From Aquisphaera giovannonii (lineage in GTDB: Bacteria; Planctomycetota; Planctomycetia; Isosphaerales; Isosphaeraceae): a DNA stretch of 64,000 bases. Positions 17,911-27,344 of the stretch are shown here, piece by piece. Position numbers and translations under genes: made by a program. The stretch is taken from assembly GCF_008087625.1 (NCBI RefSeq), contig NZ_CP042997.1, positions 5,890,001 to 5,954,000 of the forward strand, written 5' to 3'. Under the pieces are notes generated by a model. It was not told the origin of the DNA, searched no databases, and saw nothing but the letters and a program-made list of their open reading frames with translations. Numbering within the stretch: position 1 is the first letter of the stretch; each line of letters starts with the position of its first letter.

Positions 17911-18807
17911 CTATGAGGCGGCGTCCGACTTGGCCCCCCCGTCGCCGCACTTCTCCTTCACGCGCTCCTGGTAGTGGCCGATGAAGTGCGCGGAGATGCG
18001 CCCGAGGACCGCCTCCCAGACGCGGTCGATGTGCGTCGCCTCGAGCAGGCCGTCGGCCGCCGTCCCGGCCGACTGCTTGAGCGCGTCGATGGCCGCGGCG
18101 GCCGCGGCGACGGCCTTCATCTCCACCTCGGACTGGCAGTGCGAATAGGCGTTGGCGATCAGGCTGACCGAGGGGAGCAGGGGCACCGGATCCTCCAGGT
18201 TCACGTACCGGAAGATCTTGCCGGCGAACTCGTCCTCGAACGCCTTGGCGGCGGCCGGGTTGCCGATCATCGGCGCACCGAACGTGACGACCTCGTGGAC
18301 CGCGAGGAAGTTCCGCTGGAGCCGCCAGGCGGCCATCAGGGCGAGCGCCCCGCCCAGGCTGTGGCCGGTCACCCAGAGCGGCCGGTCGGCCGCGTCCACC
18401 GCCTCCTTCACCGCGGCGAAGAGCGGGTCCCAGATCTCGGCCAGGGCCCCCATGAAGCCGCGATGGAACCGCGCCCCCACGCCGGCCGCGGCGAAGTCCG
18501 TGCCGATCTGCCCCTCGGGGAGGATCAGGTAGTTGTTGGCGTTCGTGAGCAGCCAGTCCTTCAGGCCGTCCAGCGTCGTGGGCGCCTCGGACCCGCGGAA
18601 GGCCACCACGATGGCGGCGTCGTTCTGGCCCACGTAGACCTGGGTGTTGCCCACGCTGATCAGGCGGGCCTCCAGGCCCAGCAGGTCGCGGAAGCCGGGC
18701 GCCGCGCCGGCCTCGTCGAAGTAGGCCAGGCTGCACGCCTCGGCCAGGAACAGCGCGTTCCTCGGGGCGCCCGGGCTCGTCGGGTCCAGCACCATGGGGG
18801 AAGGCAT
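17911..18807 (-). CDS. class 3 lipase (alpha/beta hydrolase)
   Basis: A 298-residue lipase-fold protein with the nucleophile elbow GHSLGG (148-153, Ser150), the block VVAFRGSE (about 67-74) that forms the oxyanion region, a likely catalytic Asp206 in YVNLEDPVPLLP, and a C-terminal His (H274 or H278 in SAHFIGHYQ). This is the fungal-type triacylglycerol lipase (Lipase_3) architecture. No signal peptide is present, so substrates may be internal or release may be non-classical. ATG 18807 has GGAGG eight bases upstream. An LRR-protein gene lies 50 bases downstream on the same strand. Confidence 0.9.
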   Translation of the reverse strand: MPSPMVLDPTSPGAPRNALFLAEACSLAYFDEAGAAPGFRDLLGLEARLISVGNTQVYVGQNDAAIVVAFRGSEAPTTLDGLKDWLLTNANNYLILPEGQIGTDFAAAGVGARFHRGFMGALAEIWDPLFAAVKEAVDAADRPLWVTGHSLGGALALMAAWRLQRNFLAVHEVVTFGAPMIGNPAAAKAFEDEFAGKIFRYVNLEDPVPLLPSVSLIANAYSHCQSEVEMKAVAAAAAAIDALKQSAGTAADGLLEATHIDRVWEAVLGRISAHFIGHYQERVKEKCGDGGAKSDAAS

Positions 18808-18856
18808 CGCCGCGGTCCTCCGGCATCGGTTTCGGGGTGCGAGGTCGGGTCGGGGT

Positions 18857-19447
18857 TCACCTGAGCGCGCGCCGGCCTGCCCTGGCCTTCTTCCACTCGT
18901 CCACCGCCTCCTTGCTCACCTCGGTCTTCGACAGGTCGAGCTGCATGAGCGATTCCTTGCCGGCCAGGGAGGACTTGAAGCCGGCGTCGGTCACCCTCGT
19001 GTTCTTGAGCCGGAGCGTGGCGAGCGCGGGGAGGTCCTTGAGGACGGCGAGGCCGGCGTCGGTGACGGCGGTGTTGCTGATGTCCAGCTCCGTCAGGCGG
19101 TCCATCCCGCGGAGCCCCTGGAGGGTCTCGTCGGTGACGTCGGGGTTGGCCATCTGGAGGACGGCGACGTCCCGCTTGGAGCCGAGCCAGCCGTAATCCG
19201 TGCGGTCCCAGCCGGTGAGCGTGATGTGCCGCCGCCCGTCCACGATCCGCTCCCGCGGGCCCAGGTCGATGGGCACGACCAGCCGGAAGATCGCCGGGAA
19301 GGCGATGAGCGCCAGCCCCAGGGCGATCAGCCCGAGCGGCGCCAGCCCCTTCCGCCAGTTGCGGAACGCCCGGGAGACCAGCCCGATGCACCCGACCAGC
19401 ACGAGCGCCAGGCCGGAGAGGTTGAAGTAGATCGCGTAGTTGTCCAT
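18857..19447 (-). CDS. membrane protein with short leucine-rich-repeat domain
   Basis: A 196-residue protein. Two transmembrane helices lie near the N-terminus (about 8-25 and 35-58), followed by a small domain with planctomycete-type leucine-rich repeats: LTELDISNTAVTDAGL, LATLRLKNTRVTDAGF, LMQLDLSKTEVSKEAV. The repeats end close to the C-terminus, so only about three or four are present. The DAG-containing repeat is a bacterial LRR type used in protein contacts. ATG 19447 or 19450 are both possible; upstream in-frame sequence is not protein-like. Confidence 0.8.
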   Translation of the reverse strand: MDNYAIYFNLSGLALVLVGCIGLVSRAFRNWRKGLAPLGLIALGLALIAFPAIFRLVVPIDLGPRERIVDGRRHITLTGWDRTDYGWLGSKRDVAVLQMANPDVTDETLQGLRGMDRLTELDISNTAVTDAGLAVLKDLPALATLRLKNTRVTDAGFKSSLAGKESLMQLDLSKTEVSKEAVDEWKKARAGRRALR

Positions 19448-19651
19448 CATCGTCGTGGCCGGCGACCTCGTGCGTGGATCGTGCTCGACGCCGTGCGTCG
19501 TCCCCCGCGACGGGCTGCGGTGCGCCTCGGCGCGTCCCGCCCCCGCTCGCGGCCGGCTCATCATACCACGCGCCTTCCGGTCGCCTCCACGCCCCGGTGC
19601 GGCCCCCGCCGCGTGGGACCGGGGGCCGCACCGGATGCCCCCTCGCGGACC

Positions 19652-20305
19652 TCAGAAGAAGCCGGCCCCGACGTTCACGGTCAGGGCGAGGATGGTCGCG
19701 TTGAAGAAGAAGGCGAAGGCGCAATGCAGCGTGGTGATCCGCCGCATGGCCCGCGACGTCACGTTGACGTCGGCGGTGGCGCACGCGGTGCCGATGACGA
19801 ACGCGTAGTAGAGGAAGTCCCAGTAGTCCGGCCGGCCGTGGCCGGGGAAGTCGAGCCCCTCGGACGGGGCGTGCTCCGGCCCCTCGTAGTATTCGTGCGC
19901 GTAGTGGATCGCGAAGATCGTGTGGGCGAACGTCCAGGAGAGCAGGACGGTCAGGCACGCGAGCGCGACGTGCTGCCAGCCGTTGGTCGTTACGGTCGCC
20001 TTGGCCGCGGCCATCTCCGCCATGGTGCCGCCCAGGCTGATGAGCGCCGTGACGGCGACCAGGACGAGGATCGCCACCTGCCCCTCGTCCTGCATCTCGG
20101 CGCGATACCGCATGGAGCCGATGTCCGACCGCGCCATCATGACCGCCGCCAGGACGAGGTACAGCCCCGTCGCGCAATCCCAGGTCACGAGCAACCTGGT
20201 CGACCCTCGCCAGCCGTGCGGCAGCAGGAACCAGAGCACAGCGCCGACCGCCACGGCGGTGAAGAATCGCGGCTGGGCCTTCAGGAACCGGACAGGGTTG
20301 ATCAT
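19652..20305 (-). CDS. DUF1345 membrane protein
   Basis: A 217-residue integral membrane protein with about five hydrophobic helices and the DUF1345 signatures: an N-terminal helix pair, TFAHTIFAIHYAHEYY, and DYWDFLYYAFVIGTACATADVNVTS. The family is conserved but its function is not known. Length matches the family. It faces away from the malic enzyme gene, leaving about 400 bases of shared upstream region. Confidence 0.88.
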   Translation of the reverse strand: MINPVRFLKAQPRFFTAVAVGAVLWFLLPHGWRGSTRLLVTWDCATGLYLVLAAVMMARSDIGSMRYRAEMQDEGQVAILVLVAVTALISLGGTMAEMAAAKATVTTNGWQHVALACLTVLLSWTFAHTIFAIHYAHEYYEGPEHAPSEGLDFPGHGRPDYWDFLYYAFVIGTACATADVNVTSRAMRRITTLHCAFAFFFNATILALTVNVGAGFF

Positions 20306-20704
20306 CGCGCCGCCTGATCCCCGGGACGATCGCCCGCCCCCATCGTAGCTGCCCCGACAACGCCCCCACGCTTGGAGTGGACGGGCCGGCCCGCGGGGGC
20401 CGATCTACTATGCGAGGCGCCCGGCCCGGATTCAACGGGCGACGTTGGCGGCCGGGAGGGCCGTCGCCGTCGCGGACCGCTCCGGGACGCCCGCGAAACT
20501 CCCGGACGCGATGGGTCCGACCGCCGGGGCGTCGCACCAATCGCGCCCGCCCGGGCCACGGCCCATCGCCGCGAGGCCTCATTGGCCCGGCTCGACGGGG
20601 ACCGCGACAACGGCGCCCGGCATCTCGTATGCTTGTCCCGGCCGATCTCGCCGCGGCGGCGGCATCGCGCATCGAACCCCCGGGAGCCGGAGAGGAGCCC
20701 GACG
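20306..20704. other. divergent intergenic region
   Basis: Holds the upstream regions of the DUF1345 and malic enzyme genes. No motif stands out except a purine stretch GGAGAGGAG just before 20705, the ribosome-binding site of the malic enzyme. Confidence 0.4.
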
Positions 20705-22393
20705 ATGGACACCCCCAGAACACCGGGATCAACGCGACTCGACGGCGGCCCCCGCGGCGCCGAGCTCCTGGACGACCCGGTCCGGAACCGCGGCACGGCG
20801 TTCACGGAGGACGAGCGGGCCCGGCTCGGCCTGCACGGGCTGCTGCCGCCGCACGTCGAGGGCCTGGACGAGCAGGCGGCGCGTGCGTACGAGGCCTACG
20901 GGCTGAAGGACGACGACCTGGAGCGGCACATCTACCTGCGCGCCCTCCAGGACACCAACGAGGTCCTCTTCTACCGTCTGCTCCTCGACCACATCGAGGA
21001 GATGACCCCGATCGTCTACACGCCGGTGGTCGCGAAAGCGTGCGAGCGGTTCAGCCACATCTACCGCCGGCCGCGCGGGCTCTTCGTCTCCTACCCGATG
21101 CGCGACGCGATCCCGACCCTGCTGGCGAACCGCCCCAACCGCGAGGTGGACGTGATCGTCGTCACCGACGGCGAGCGGATCCTCGGCATCGGCGACCAGG
21201 GCGCGGGGGGGCTGGGCATCCCCATCGGCAAGCTCTCGCTCTACACGCTCATCGGCGGCATCCGCCCGGAGCGGACGCTGCCGATCGTGCTGGACGTCGG
21301 GACGAACAACGCCGAGCGGCTGGAGGACCCGGAGTACCTCGGCTGGCGCCACGAACGCATCGGCGGCGAGGACTACTTCGACTTCATCGACCAGTTCGTC
21401 GGCGCCGTGGAGCGGGAGCTGCCGGGCGTCTGCCTCCAGTGGGAGGACTTCGCCACGCCGCACGCCCGGCCCATCCTCGAGCGCTACCGGGACCGGCTGC
21501 TGACCTTCAACGACGACATCCAGGGCACGGCCGCCGTCGCGCTAGGGGCGCTCCTCGGCGCGATCGGCGTGACGGGCAAGAGGCTCCGCGACCAGCAGAT
21601 CGTGTTCCTCGGGGCCGGCTCCGCCGCCGTCGGCGTGGCCGACTACCTGAGGGCCGCCCTGGTGCAGGACGGCCTCTCCGAGGCCGAGGCCCGCGGCCGG
21701 TTCTGGATGGTGGACAAGGACGGCCTGCTCCACGCGGGCCGCCCGGACCTCACGCCCGACCAGCGCGTCTACGCCCAGCCGGAGGACCGCGTGGCGGGCC
21801 GGCCGCGGACCTCCCGGGGGGCCGTCGGGCTCGCGGACGTCATCGGCCGGGTCGAGGCGACCGTCCTGATCGGCCTCTCGACCGTCGGCGGCGCGTTCGC
21901 CGAGCCGATCGTCCGCGAGATGGCCCGCAAGGTGGACAGGCCGGTGATCTTCCCCCTGTCCAACCCGACCGCCCGGTCCGAGGCCAGCCCCGAGGACCTG
22001 ATCCGCTGGACCGGCGGCCGGGCCCTGGTCGCGACCGGCTCGCCCTACCCGCCGGTCCGCCACGAGGGCCGGACGATCCCGATCGCCCAGTGCAACAACG
22101 TGTTCATCTTCCCGGCCGTCGGGCTCGGCGTGGTCGCGACCGGGGCCCGGCGGGTGACCGACGCGATGATGCTCGCCGCCGCCCGGGCCCTGGGCGGGCA
22201 ATCCCCGGCGCTCGCCGACCCCAACGGCTCGCTCCTGCCCGCCCTGCGGGACATCCGGGCCGTCGCCCGCGCGATCGCCGAGGCGGTCGGCGCGGAGGCC
22301 CAGCGGGCCGGCCTGGCACCTCAGACGACCCCCGAGGAGCTCCGCGCCCGCGTCGCGGCCGCGCAGTGGACGCCGGGCTACCCGCAGGCCTGA
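20705..22393 (+). CDS. maeA: NAD-dependent malic enzyme
   Basis: Oxidatively decarboxylates malate to pyruvate with reduction of NAD(P). The 562-residue length fits the large (eukaryote/E. coli MaeA-type) subfamily. Motifs in order: IVYTPVVAKAC, GGLGIPIGKLSLYT, the metal/substrate region FNDDIQGTAAV, the nucleotide-binding GAGSAAVGVADYL and LSNPTARSEASPEDLI. IFPAVGLGVV marks the C-terminal domain. ATG 20705 has a strong ribosome-binding site. Monocistronic; its regulation is not visible. Confidence 0.95.
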   Translation: MDTPRTPGSTRLDGGPRGAELLDDPVRNRGTAFTEDERARLGLHGLLPPHVEGLDEQAARAYEAYGLKDDDLERHIYLRALQDTNEVLFYRLLLDHIEEMTPIVYTPVVAKACERFSHIYRRPRGLFVSYPMRDAIPTLLANRPNREVDVIVVTDGERILGIGDQGAGGLGIPIGKLSLYTLIGGIRPERTLPIVLDVGTNNAERLEDPEYLGWRHERIGGEDYFDFIDQFVGAVERELPGVCLQWEDFATPHARPILERYRDRLLTFNDDIQGTAAVALGALLGAIGVTGKRLRDQQIVFLGAGSAAVGVADYLRAALVQDGLSEAEARGRFWMVDKDGLLHAGRPDLTPDQRVYAQPEDRVAGRPRTSRGAVGLADVIGRVEATVLIGLSTVGGAFAEPIVREMARKVDRPVIFPLSNPTARSEASPEDLIRWTGGRALVATGSPYPPVRHEGRTIPIAQCNNVFIFPAVGLGVVATGARRVTDAMMLAAARALGGQSPALADPNGSLLPALRDIRAVARAIAEAVGAEAQRAGLAPQTTPEELRARVAAAQWTPGYPQA

Positions 22394-22514
22394 GTCGATC
22401 AGGGTGACTGCCACTCCCCCCGCGCGCCGATGCTGGCGCCCCTTGCCCCCGGCACGACCGGCTCGAGAACAGGATCCGGCGCCGGGCGGGTCGGCCGCGG
22501 GCCAGGCCGCTCCG

Positions 22515-23060
22515 TCAGCCCCGCCAGGCGGCGTAGGCGACGGCGGCCTCGTAGGCGGCGTTGAGCCGGACCATGGAATCGTGGTCGCCGCCGCGGTCGG
22601 GGTGGAGCTGGCGGGCCTTGCTGCGGTAGGCGGACTTGATCTCGTCGAGGCTGGCGACGGGGAGGACGCCGAGCAGCCGGAACGCGGCGTCCGGGCCCCC
22701 CGGCGCCCACGACGCCGCGATCGCCCGCGCCCGGGCCTGCTCCTCCTCGCGCTCGCGACGGCGGAGGATCTCGTCGGCGTAGGCGGCGACCCCGCCGGTC
22801 TCCGCCCCGTAGAGCAGGAACTGCCGCCTCGCCTTGCGGTCCGACAGCACGTCGGCCGCGCCGGCGGCCCAGCGTTCGACGATCTCGCGGAGCCTCGGGT
22901 CGGTCGCGATCCGCTCCAGGTAGGCGGCCTCGGCCTCGTCGCGGTCCCGGTACTCGCCCAGGTGCTGGGCGATCCGGCTGCGGATCCGCTGCTTCTTCCG
23001 GTGCAGCTCCACGACCACCCAGATGACCCGCCCGTCCTGCTCCGTCGTCATCAGCAGCAT
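22515..23060 (-). CDS. J-domain protein, C-terminal J domain
   Basis: A 181-residue protein whose last 60 residues are a DnaJ J domain: AAFRLLGVLPVASLDEIKSAYRSKA and the HPD motif at 153-155 (LHPDRGGDH). The first 110 residues are charged and helical, with an Arg/Glu-rich coiled coil before the J domain. J domains stimulate Hsp70 (DnaK) ATPase; a C-terminal position suggests a specialised recruiter and not classical DnaJ. No dnaK is nearby. The start ATG 23060 could instead be ATG 23051. Confidence 0.85.
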   Translation of the reverse strand: MLLMTTEQDGRVIWVVVELHRKKQRIRSRIAQHLGEYRDRDEAEAAYLERIATDPRLREIVERWAAGAADVLSDRKARRQFLLYGAETGGVAAYADEILRRREREEEQARARAIAASWAPGGPDAAFRLLGVLPVASLDEIKSAYRSKARQLHPDRGGDHDSMVRLNAAYEAAVAYAAWRG

Positions 23061-23189
23061 CGCGACGGGGCCCCGGTCGAGGACACGAGTACCACGGATG
23101 GGACGGTTGACACGGATGCAGCCCCGTCATGCAGCCAATGCTGCGGTGGTTCATCGAATTCGGGTTATGCCCGACATTGAAGAGAGACT

Positions 23190-23291
23190 ACCACGGATGG
23201 CACGGATAACGCGGATAGAATTCAAGACGCCAATCCCTGATGTTCTTGATTCTTGTAATTTTTTATCCGTGTTATCCGTGCCATCCGTGGT
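23190..23291. repeat. long palindrome, ACCACGGATG family copy 1
   Basis: Arms 23190-23217 and 23264-23291 are inverted copies (27 of 28 positions match) beginning ACCACGGATGGCACGGAT, around an A+T-rich loop. Two more family members lie on the other side of the GxxExxY gene. Confidence 0.85.
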
Positions 23292-23318
23292 GGAAAATCT
23301 CCTGATACCTGTCCCCGC

Positions 23319-23705
23319 TCAGTCCGTGCCGAAGACCAGCCGTTCGATGTGGGCCTTCGGGTGGGCGCCGAAGTTCACGAGCAGGCCGACCCGGAGGCCG
23401 CTGGCCTTCAGGTAGTTGAGGATCTGGGCCTTGTGCTCGGGGGCGATTTCCTTCGCGGCCTTGATCTCGACGATGACCTCGTTGAACACGAGGAAATCCG
23501 GCTCGTAGACCTGGTCCAGGAGCTGGCCCTTGTATCGCAGCCGGAGCTTCGCCTTGGCCTCGAAGGGGATGCCCCGCATCGTCAGCTCGCGGGCGAGGCA
23601 TTCCTGATAGACCGCCTCCAGGAAGCCGGCACCCATCTCCTGATGCACCGCGATCACCGCCCCGCGGATGGCGTAGGTCTGCTCCTCGTGATGCAGGCTT
23701 CCCAT
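23319..23705 (-). CDS. GxxExxY protein (PDDEXK_3 family)
   Basis: A 128-residue protein with the name-giving motif GAGFLEAVY (27-35) and a PD-(D/E)xK nuclease-like core: YEPDFLVFNEVIVEIKA, in which PD and ExK are the expected metal-binding residues. Family members are predicted nucleases with unknown role and are frequent in planctomycete genomes next to palindromes of exactly this kind. The gene is flanked by one such palindrome downstream and two upstream, which suggests the gene and repeats form a unit. Confidence 0.9.
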   Translation of the reverse strand: MGSLHHEEQTYAIRGAVIAVHQEMGAGFLEAVYQECLARELTMRGIPFEAKAKLRLRYKGQLLDQVYEPDFLVFNEVIVEIKAAKEIAPEHKAQILNYLKASGLRVGLLVNFGAHPKAHIERLVFGTD

Positions 23706-23756
23706 CGTCGTCTGCTCCCACGGACGTGCCGTCCTCCGCCATACCCCGCCGCGGAC

Positions 23757-23917
23757 GATGGGGAGTCACGCAGAAGTCGTTTCGACCACGGATGACGCGG
23801 ATACCACGGATACAAGATAAGAGTACGGCGCCGGGGGGACTTCGCCGCCTTGCATCCTATGCATTCCATCCGTGTTATCCGCGTCATCCGTGGTCGAAAC
23901 CCTTCGGCCCATGGCCG
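23757..23917. repeat. long palindrome, ACCACGGATG family copy 2
   Basis: Arms 23781-23811 and 23868-23898, inverted copies of 31 bases with one mismatch, start TTCGACCACGGATGACGCGG. The surrounding 160 bases recur as a direct repeat at 23949-24109. Confidence 0.88.
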
Positions 23918-23948
23918 TCGATCGACCACCCTGCCATGAGCTTCTCGG

Positions 23949-24109
23949 ACGATGGGTGTCATGCAGAAGTCGTTTCGACCACGGATGACACGGATACCAC
24001 GGATGCAAGACAAGAGTAGGGCGCCGGGAGGACTTCGCCTCCTTGCATCCTATGCATTCCATCCGTGTTATCCGCGTCATCCGTGGTAGAAACTCTTCGG
24101 CCGGTGGCC
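23949..24109. repeat. long palindrome, ACCACGGATG family copy 3
   Basis: Near-identical direct repeat of the previous element at a period of about 193 bases. Arms are 23974-24004 and 24061-24091. The loop carries the shared GCGCCGGG-GGACTTCGCC segment. Confidence 0.88.
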
Positions 24110-24119
24110 GGCTTCCGCC

Positions 24120-27100
24120 CTACCGTGCCATGAGCTTCTCCAGGGTGGGCATGACGGCCTCGGCCCAGATCTCGTAGCCCTTGGTGCTGGGGTGGAGGGC
24201 GTCGGACATGACGTCCGCCGGGATGTTGCCCGCCGCGTCCAGGAAGCGGGGGCCGATGTCCAGGTAGTGGACCTTGTCGCCGTCGTCGAGCTTGGCGATC
24301 GCGGCATTGATGTCGCGGATGGTCTGGCGTGCGGGGTCGCTCGCCGACCGGCCGCGGGGGAATACGCCCAGGAGCAGGATCTTCGCCTCGGGGAAGCTCC
24401 TCCTGAGCTTCAGGACGACGGCGCCAATGCCCTCGGCGATCTCCGCGGCGGTGTTCCGCCCGGTGTTATTCGTGCCGATCATCAGCATGACCGCCCGGGG
24501 CGAGATCCCGGCGCCTTCGCCGTCCTGGAGCCGGTAGAGCACGCCCTGCGTGGTGTCGCCGGCGATGCCGAAGTTCGCGACCTTCCACTTGCCGAAATAT
24601 TTATCGAAGACCTTCTTGCCCGCGAACGGCCCGCCCTCGTTGCGCCAGAAGTCGGTGATCGAGTCGCCCATCAGCAGCAGCTCGGCCTTGCCCTCCTTCG
24701 CGACGGCCACGTTGGCCGCATGCTTCTGCCGGAAGAACGGGGCGAGGCCGGGGACGACCGCCGAGTCGGGCGGCGGGACGCGGACCTCCAGGAGCGTCGG
24801 GACATCCTGCAGGATCGCCTTCGTGCCCGGATCGGCGGACTCCTTGAACCGCGCCAGCGCCTTCTCGACGGCCGCGACCTCCTCCGCGGTCGGCCGCTTG
24901 ATCCGGACGGCGTCCGGGACCTCGGCCCCGCCCGGCGTCCCGGGCCGGGGCGCGGGCTCCTGGGCCGGGGCCCTCGCAGGGGCTGCGGCCATGGCGAGTG
25001 CCGGCCCCCGCGCCGCGGACGGGTCGCCGGTCGGCGGCGGGGCGTGGTCCTCGGCGGCGGGCGGGCCCATCAGCTCGGTCAGGATCGGGTTCAGGGCCTC
25101 CGCCCAGGCGTCGTAGCCCTTCGCCGAGAGGTGAAGGCCGTCCGGCGACATGCCCTCGCGGAGCCGTCCGTCCGGGTCCGCCAGCCGGTCGCCGATGTCC
25201 AGGAAGCGGACCTTCCCGCCGTCGGCCAGCTTCGCGAGCCCCGCGTTGATCTGCTCGATCGCCGGCCGGAGCGCCGGGTTCTGCGACCTCGGGAAGACGC
25301 CCGTCAGGATGACCGCGGCCTCGGGAGCCTTCCGCCGGCAGACGTCCAGGATCGCCGCGATGCCCGATACGACGTCGTCGACCTTCGTCCGGTCGGCGGG
25401 GCCCGTCCAGGGGAGGTTGTTGGTGCCGGCCTGGAGCACGATCACCCGAGGCGAGACGCCGTCGAGCTCGCCGTTCTCGAGCCGCCAGAGGATGTTGTGC
25501 GTCGTATCGCCGCCCCAGCCGAAGTTCGCGGCGTTGCGGCCGTGGAACTGCCGCCTCCACTGCGACAGGAACTCGGGATAGTCGGTCGCGCCCCATCGCC
25601 GGGTGATCGAGTCGCCCTCGAAGTAGACGTCGATCCGGCCCTGCCTCGCCTTCCGCAGGAGCTGCTCGTGGGCCGCGATCGACTTCGCGTCCGTGCGCGG
25701 GATCGCCCTGTGCGAGGCCGAGGCATGCGTGCCGACGGGCGTCGGCGTCCCGCCCGGCTTCGCGAACTGCCGATCCGCCCAGCCGATGAACGACTCCAGG
25801 TTGGGCTCGTCGGTGTGGCCGCCGTCGTGCTGCCGCCAGGCGAGCTCGCCGTCGAGCAGGCCCACCTTCACGCCGGGCATCGCCTCGGTCTTGTAGTCGT
25901 CGCCGCGGCCCAGGTCGCGGGCACCCAAAAGCCGGAAGACCGGCTGGGCGGCGATGGCCGCCATGAAGCTCCCCCGGTGGTCGAGCCAGTGGGCGTCCCC
26001 GCGCTCCGGGATGCCGTGGCTGATGAACACCAGCCGCGGGGCGCAGAGGGCGATCGTCATGTGGGAGTCGACGGGCAGGTCGGCGGGGGTCCTGCGGCCG
26101 AACGAGGACTCCTCGGCCGCGTACTTGATGTAGTTGCCCGCCATCCAGTGGTACTCGCCGGGCCCGGCCAGGTTCTCCAGGCTCTCGCCGAAGTTGCGGC
26201 GATGGAGCCGCGTCCCCCCCGCGCCGCTGGACGCGATCAGGCCCATGGCGAACCGCGGGTCGAAGGCCATCGTCACGAGGGCGGCCTTCCCGTATCGGGA
26301 CACGCCGGCGATCCCGACCCGCTTCGCGTCCACGCGGGGCTCGGTCTCCAGGTAGTCGAGGGCCCGCGACGCGCCCCAGCCCCAGGCCCGCAGGGCGCCC
26401 CAGTCATCGGGCTTGCGGGGCCGGCCATGGTTGGTCAGGCCGATGATCCCACGCGTCAGCCCCGCGCCGGTCGGCTTCGCGTCGGGCTTCGCGTTGCGGC
26501 CGAACGGGTTCCGCTGCCAGCCGCCGGAGTCGTCCTGGACGGTCGTCGGGTTCAGGATGGCGCAGCCCCAGCCGGCGGCGATCAGCTTGTCTTCCCTCGA
26601 CGGCGGCCTCGGCCCGTTCCGGCCGCCGCCCGGCCCGCGCCCCATGGAGGCGAAGGGCGACGGCTCGTAGGGCGTCCAGCCGAAGCTGATCAGCACGGGA
26701 ACCCGCCCGGGTGCGTCCTTCGGCAGGGTCAGCGACATCGAGATGTTCACCTTGATCTCGGGGCAGGCCGAGTTGTCCACGACCCCGACGATGTGCTTGC
26801 GGACCGCGAGCTTGCCGCCCGCGGTGACGTGCTGCATCTCGCGGACTTCCCAGGTCACGCCCGGGACATTTGCGGGGACGCGGCCGTACACTTCCCGCTC
26901 CAGCAGCTCGACGATCTCGGGCCGTCGCCTGCTCCACCACCGCTCCGGCGAGGTGACCTTCTCGCCGCTCGCGGTGGTCAACACGTCCGGCAGGTCGGGG
27001 TAGGGGTTGGCCTTCGACTCGTCGTAATTCGCGGGATTCTGCGGCGCCTTCTCATTGGCATTCCGCCCCGGGCGCAGCCGCGTGATGCCGAGCTGCCGGA

Positions 27101-27254
27101 GCATGTCCTCGTGGTCCTGCTGCGTCGTGAAGACCACCGGCCTGCCGTCGTCCGCGGCGGCCGGCGGGGCCTGGGCGTAGAGGGCCGGAGTGCCCGCGGA
27201 GGACCCGACGATCAGCAGGAACAACGAGGAGCGGAGGGAGAGTCGGGACATCAT
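24120..27254 (-). CDS. three-domain esterase: CE15-like plus two SGNH hydrolases
   Basis: A 1044-residue secreted protein (signal peptide to about 28). Residues 85-500 resemble carbohydrate esterase family 15 glucuronoyl esterases: EVYGRVP, the nucleophile motif GVSRYGK (317-323, Ser319) and a C-terminal HDGGHT (His480). Residues 520-730 are an SGNH/GDSL hydrolase with GDSI (547), GGDTT (581), GTNN (610) and DGLH (705). After an Ala/Pro linker, residues 790-1044 form a second SGNH domain with GDSI (863), GTNN (927) and DALH (1018). All three catalytic sets look intact. A role in lignin-carbohydrate or acetylated polysaccharide breakdown is inferred from CE15 biology. ATG 27254 or 27251 both lead straight into the signal peptide. 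Confidence 0.9.
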   Translation of the reverse strand: MMSRLSLRSSLFLLIVGSSAGTPALYAQAPPAAADDGRPVVFTTQQDHEDMLRQLGITRLRPGRNANEKAPQNPANYDESKANPYPDLPDVLTTASGEKVTSPERWWSRRRPEIVELLEREVYGRVPANVPGVTWEVREMQHVTAGGKLAVRKHIVGVVDNSACPEIKVNISMSLTLPKDAPGRVPVLISFGWTPYEPSPFASMGRGPGGGRNGPRPPSREDKLIAAGWGCAILNPTTVQDDSGGWQRNPFGRNAKPDAKPTGAGLTRGIIGLTNHGRPRKPDDWGALRAWGWGASRALDYLETEPRVDAKRVGIAGVSRYGKAALVTMAFDPRFAMGLIASSGAGGTRLHRRNFGESLENLAGPGEYHWMAGNYIKYAAEESSFGRRTPADLPVDSHMTIALCAPRLVFISHGIPERGDAHWLDHRGSFMAAIAAQPVFRLLGARDLGRGDDYKTEAMPGVKVGLLDGELAWRQHDGGHTDEPNLESFIGWADRQFAKPGGTPTPVGTHASASHRAIPRTDAKSIAAHEQLLRKARQGRIDVYFEGDSITRRWGATDYPEFLSQWRRQFHGRNAANFGWGGDTTHNILWRLENGELDGVSPRVIVLQAGTNNLPWTGPADRTKVDDVVSGIAAILDVCRRKAPEAAVILTGVFPRSQNPALRPAIEQINAGLAKLADGGKVRFLDIGDRLADPDGRLREGMSPDGLHLSAKGYDAWAEALNPILTELMGPPAAEDHAPPPTGDPSAARGPALAMAAAPARAPAQEPAPRPGTPGGAEVPDAVRIKRPTAEEVAAVEKALARFKESADPGTKAILQDVPTLLEVRVPPPDSAVVPGLAPFFRQKHAANVAVAKEGKAELLLMGDSITDFWRNEGGPFAGKKVFDKYFGKWKVANFGIAGDTTQGVLYRLQDGEGAGISPRAVMLMIGTNNTGRNTAAEIAEGIGAVVLKLRRSFPEAKILLLGVFPRGRSASDPARQTIRDINAAIAKLDDGDKVHYLDIGPRFLDAAGNIPADVMSDALHPSTKGYEIWAEAVMPTLEKLMAR

Positions 27255-27344
27255 TCACCTTCGTGATCACGCGGATCGGAATATACGCCCGGACGCCTCG
27301 GATCGGGATCGCCTCGCGGCCCGCGAGGTGATCGTTGACGGGAC

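Noticed and set aside
24192-27266. A 1024-codon plus-strand frame opposite the triple esterase
   Set aside because: Antisense of a gene with three intact catalytic sets; its protein is compositionally abnormal.
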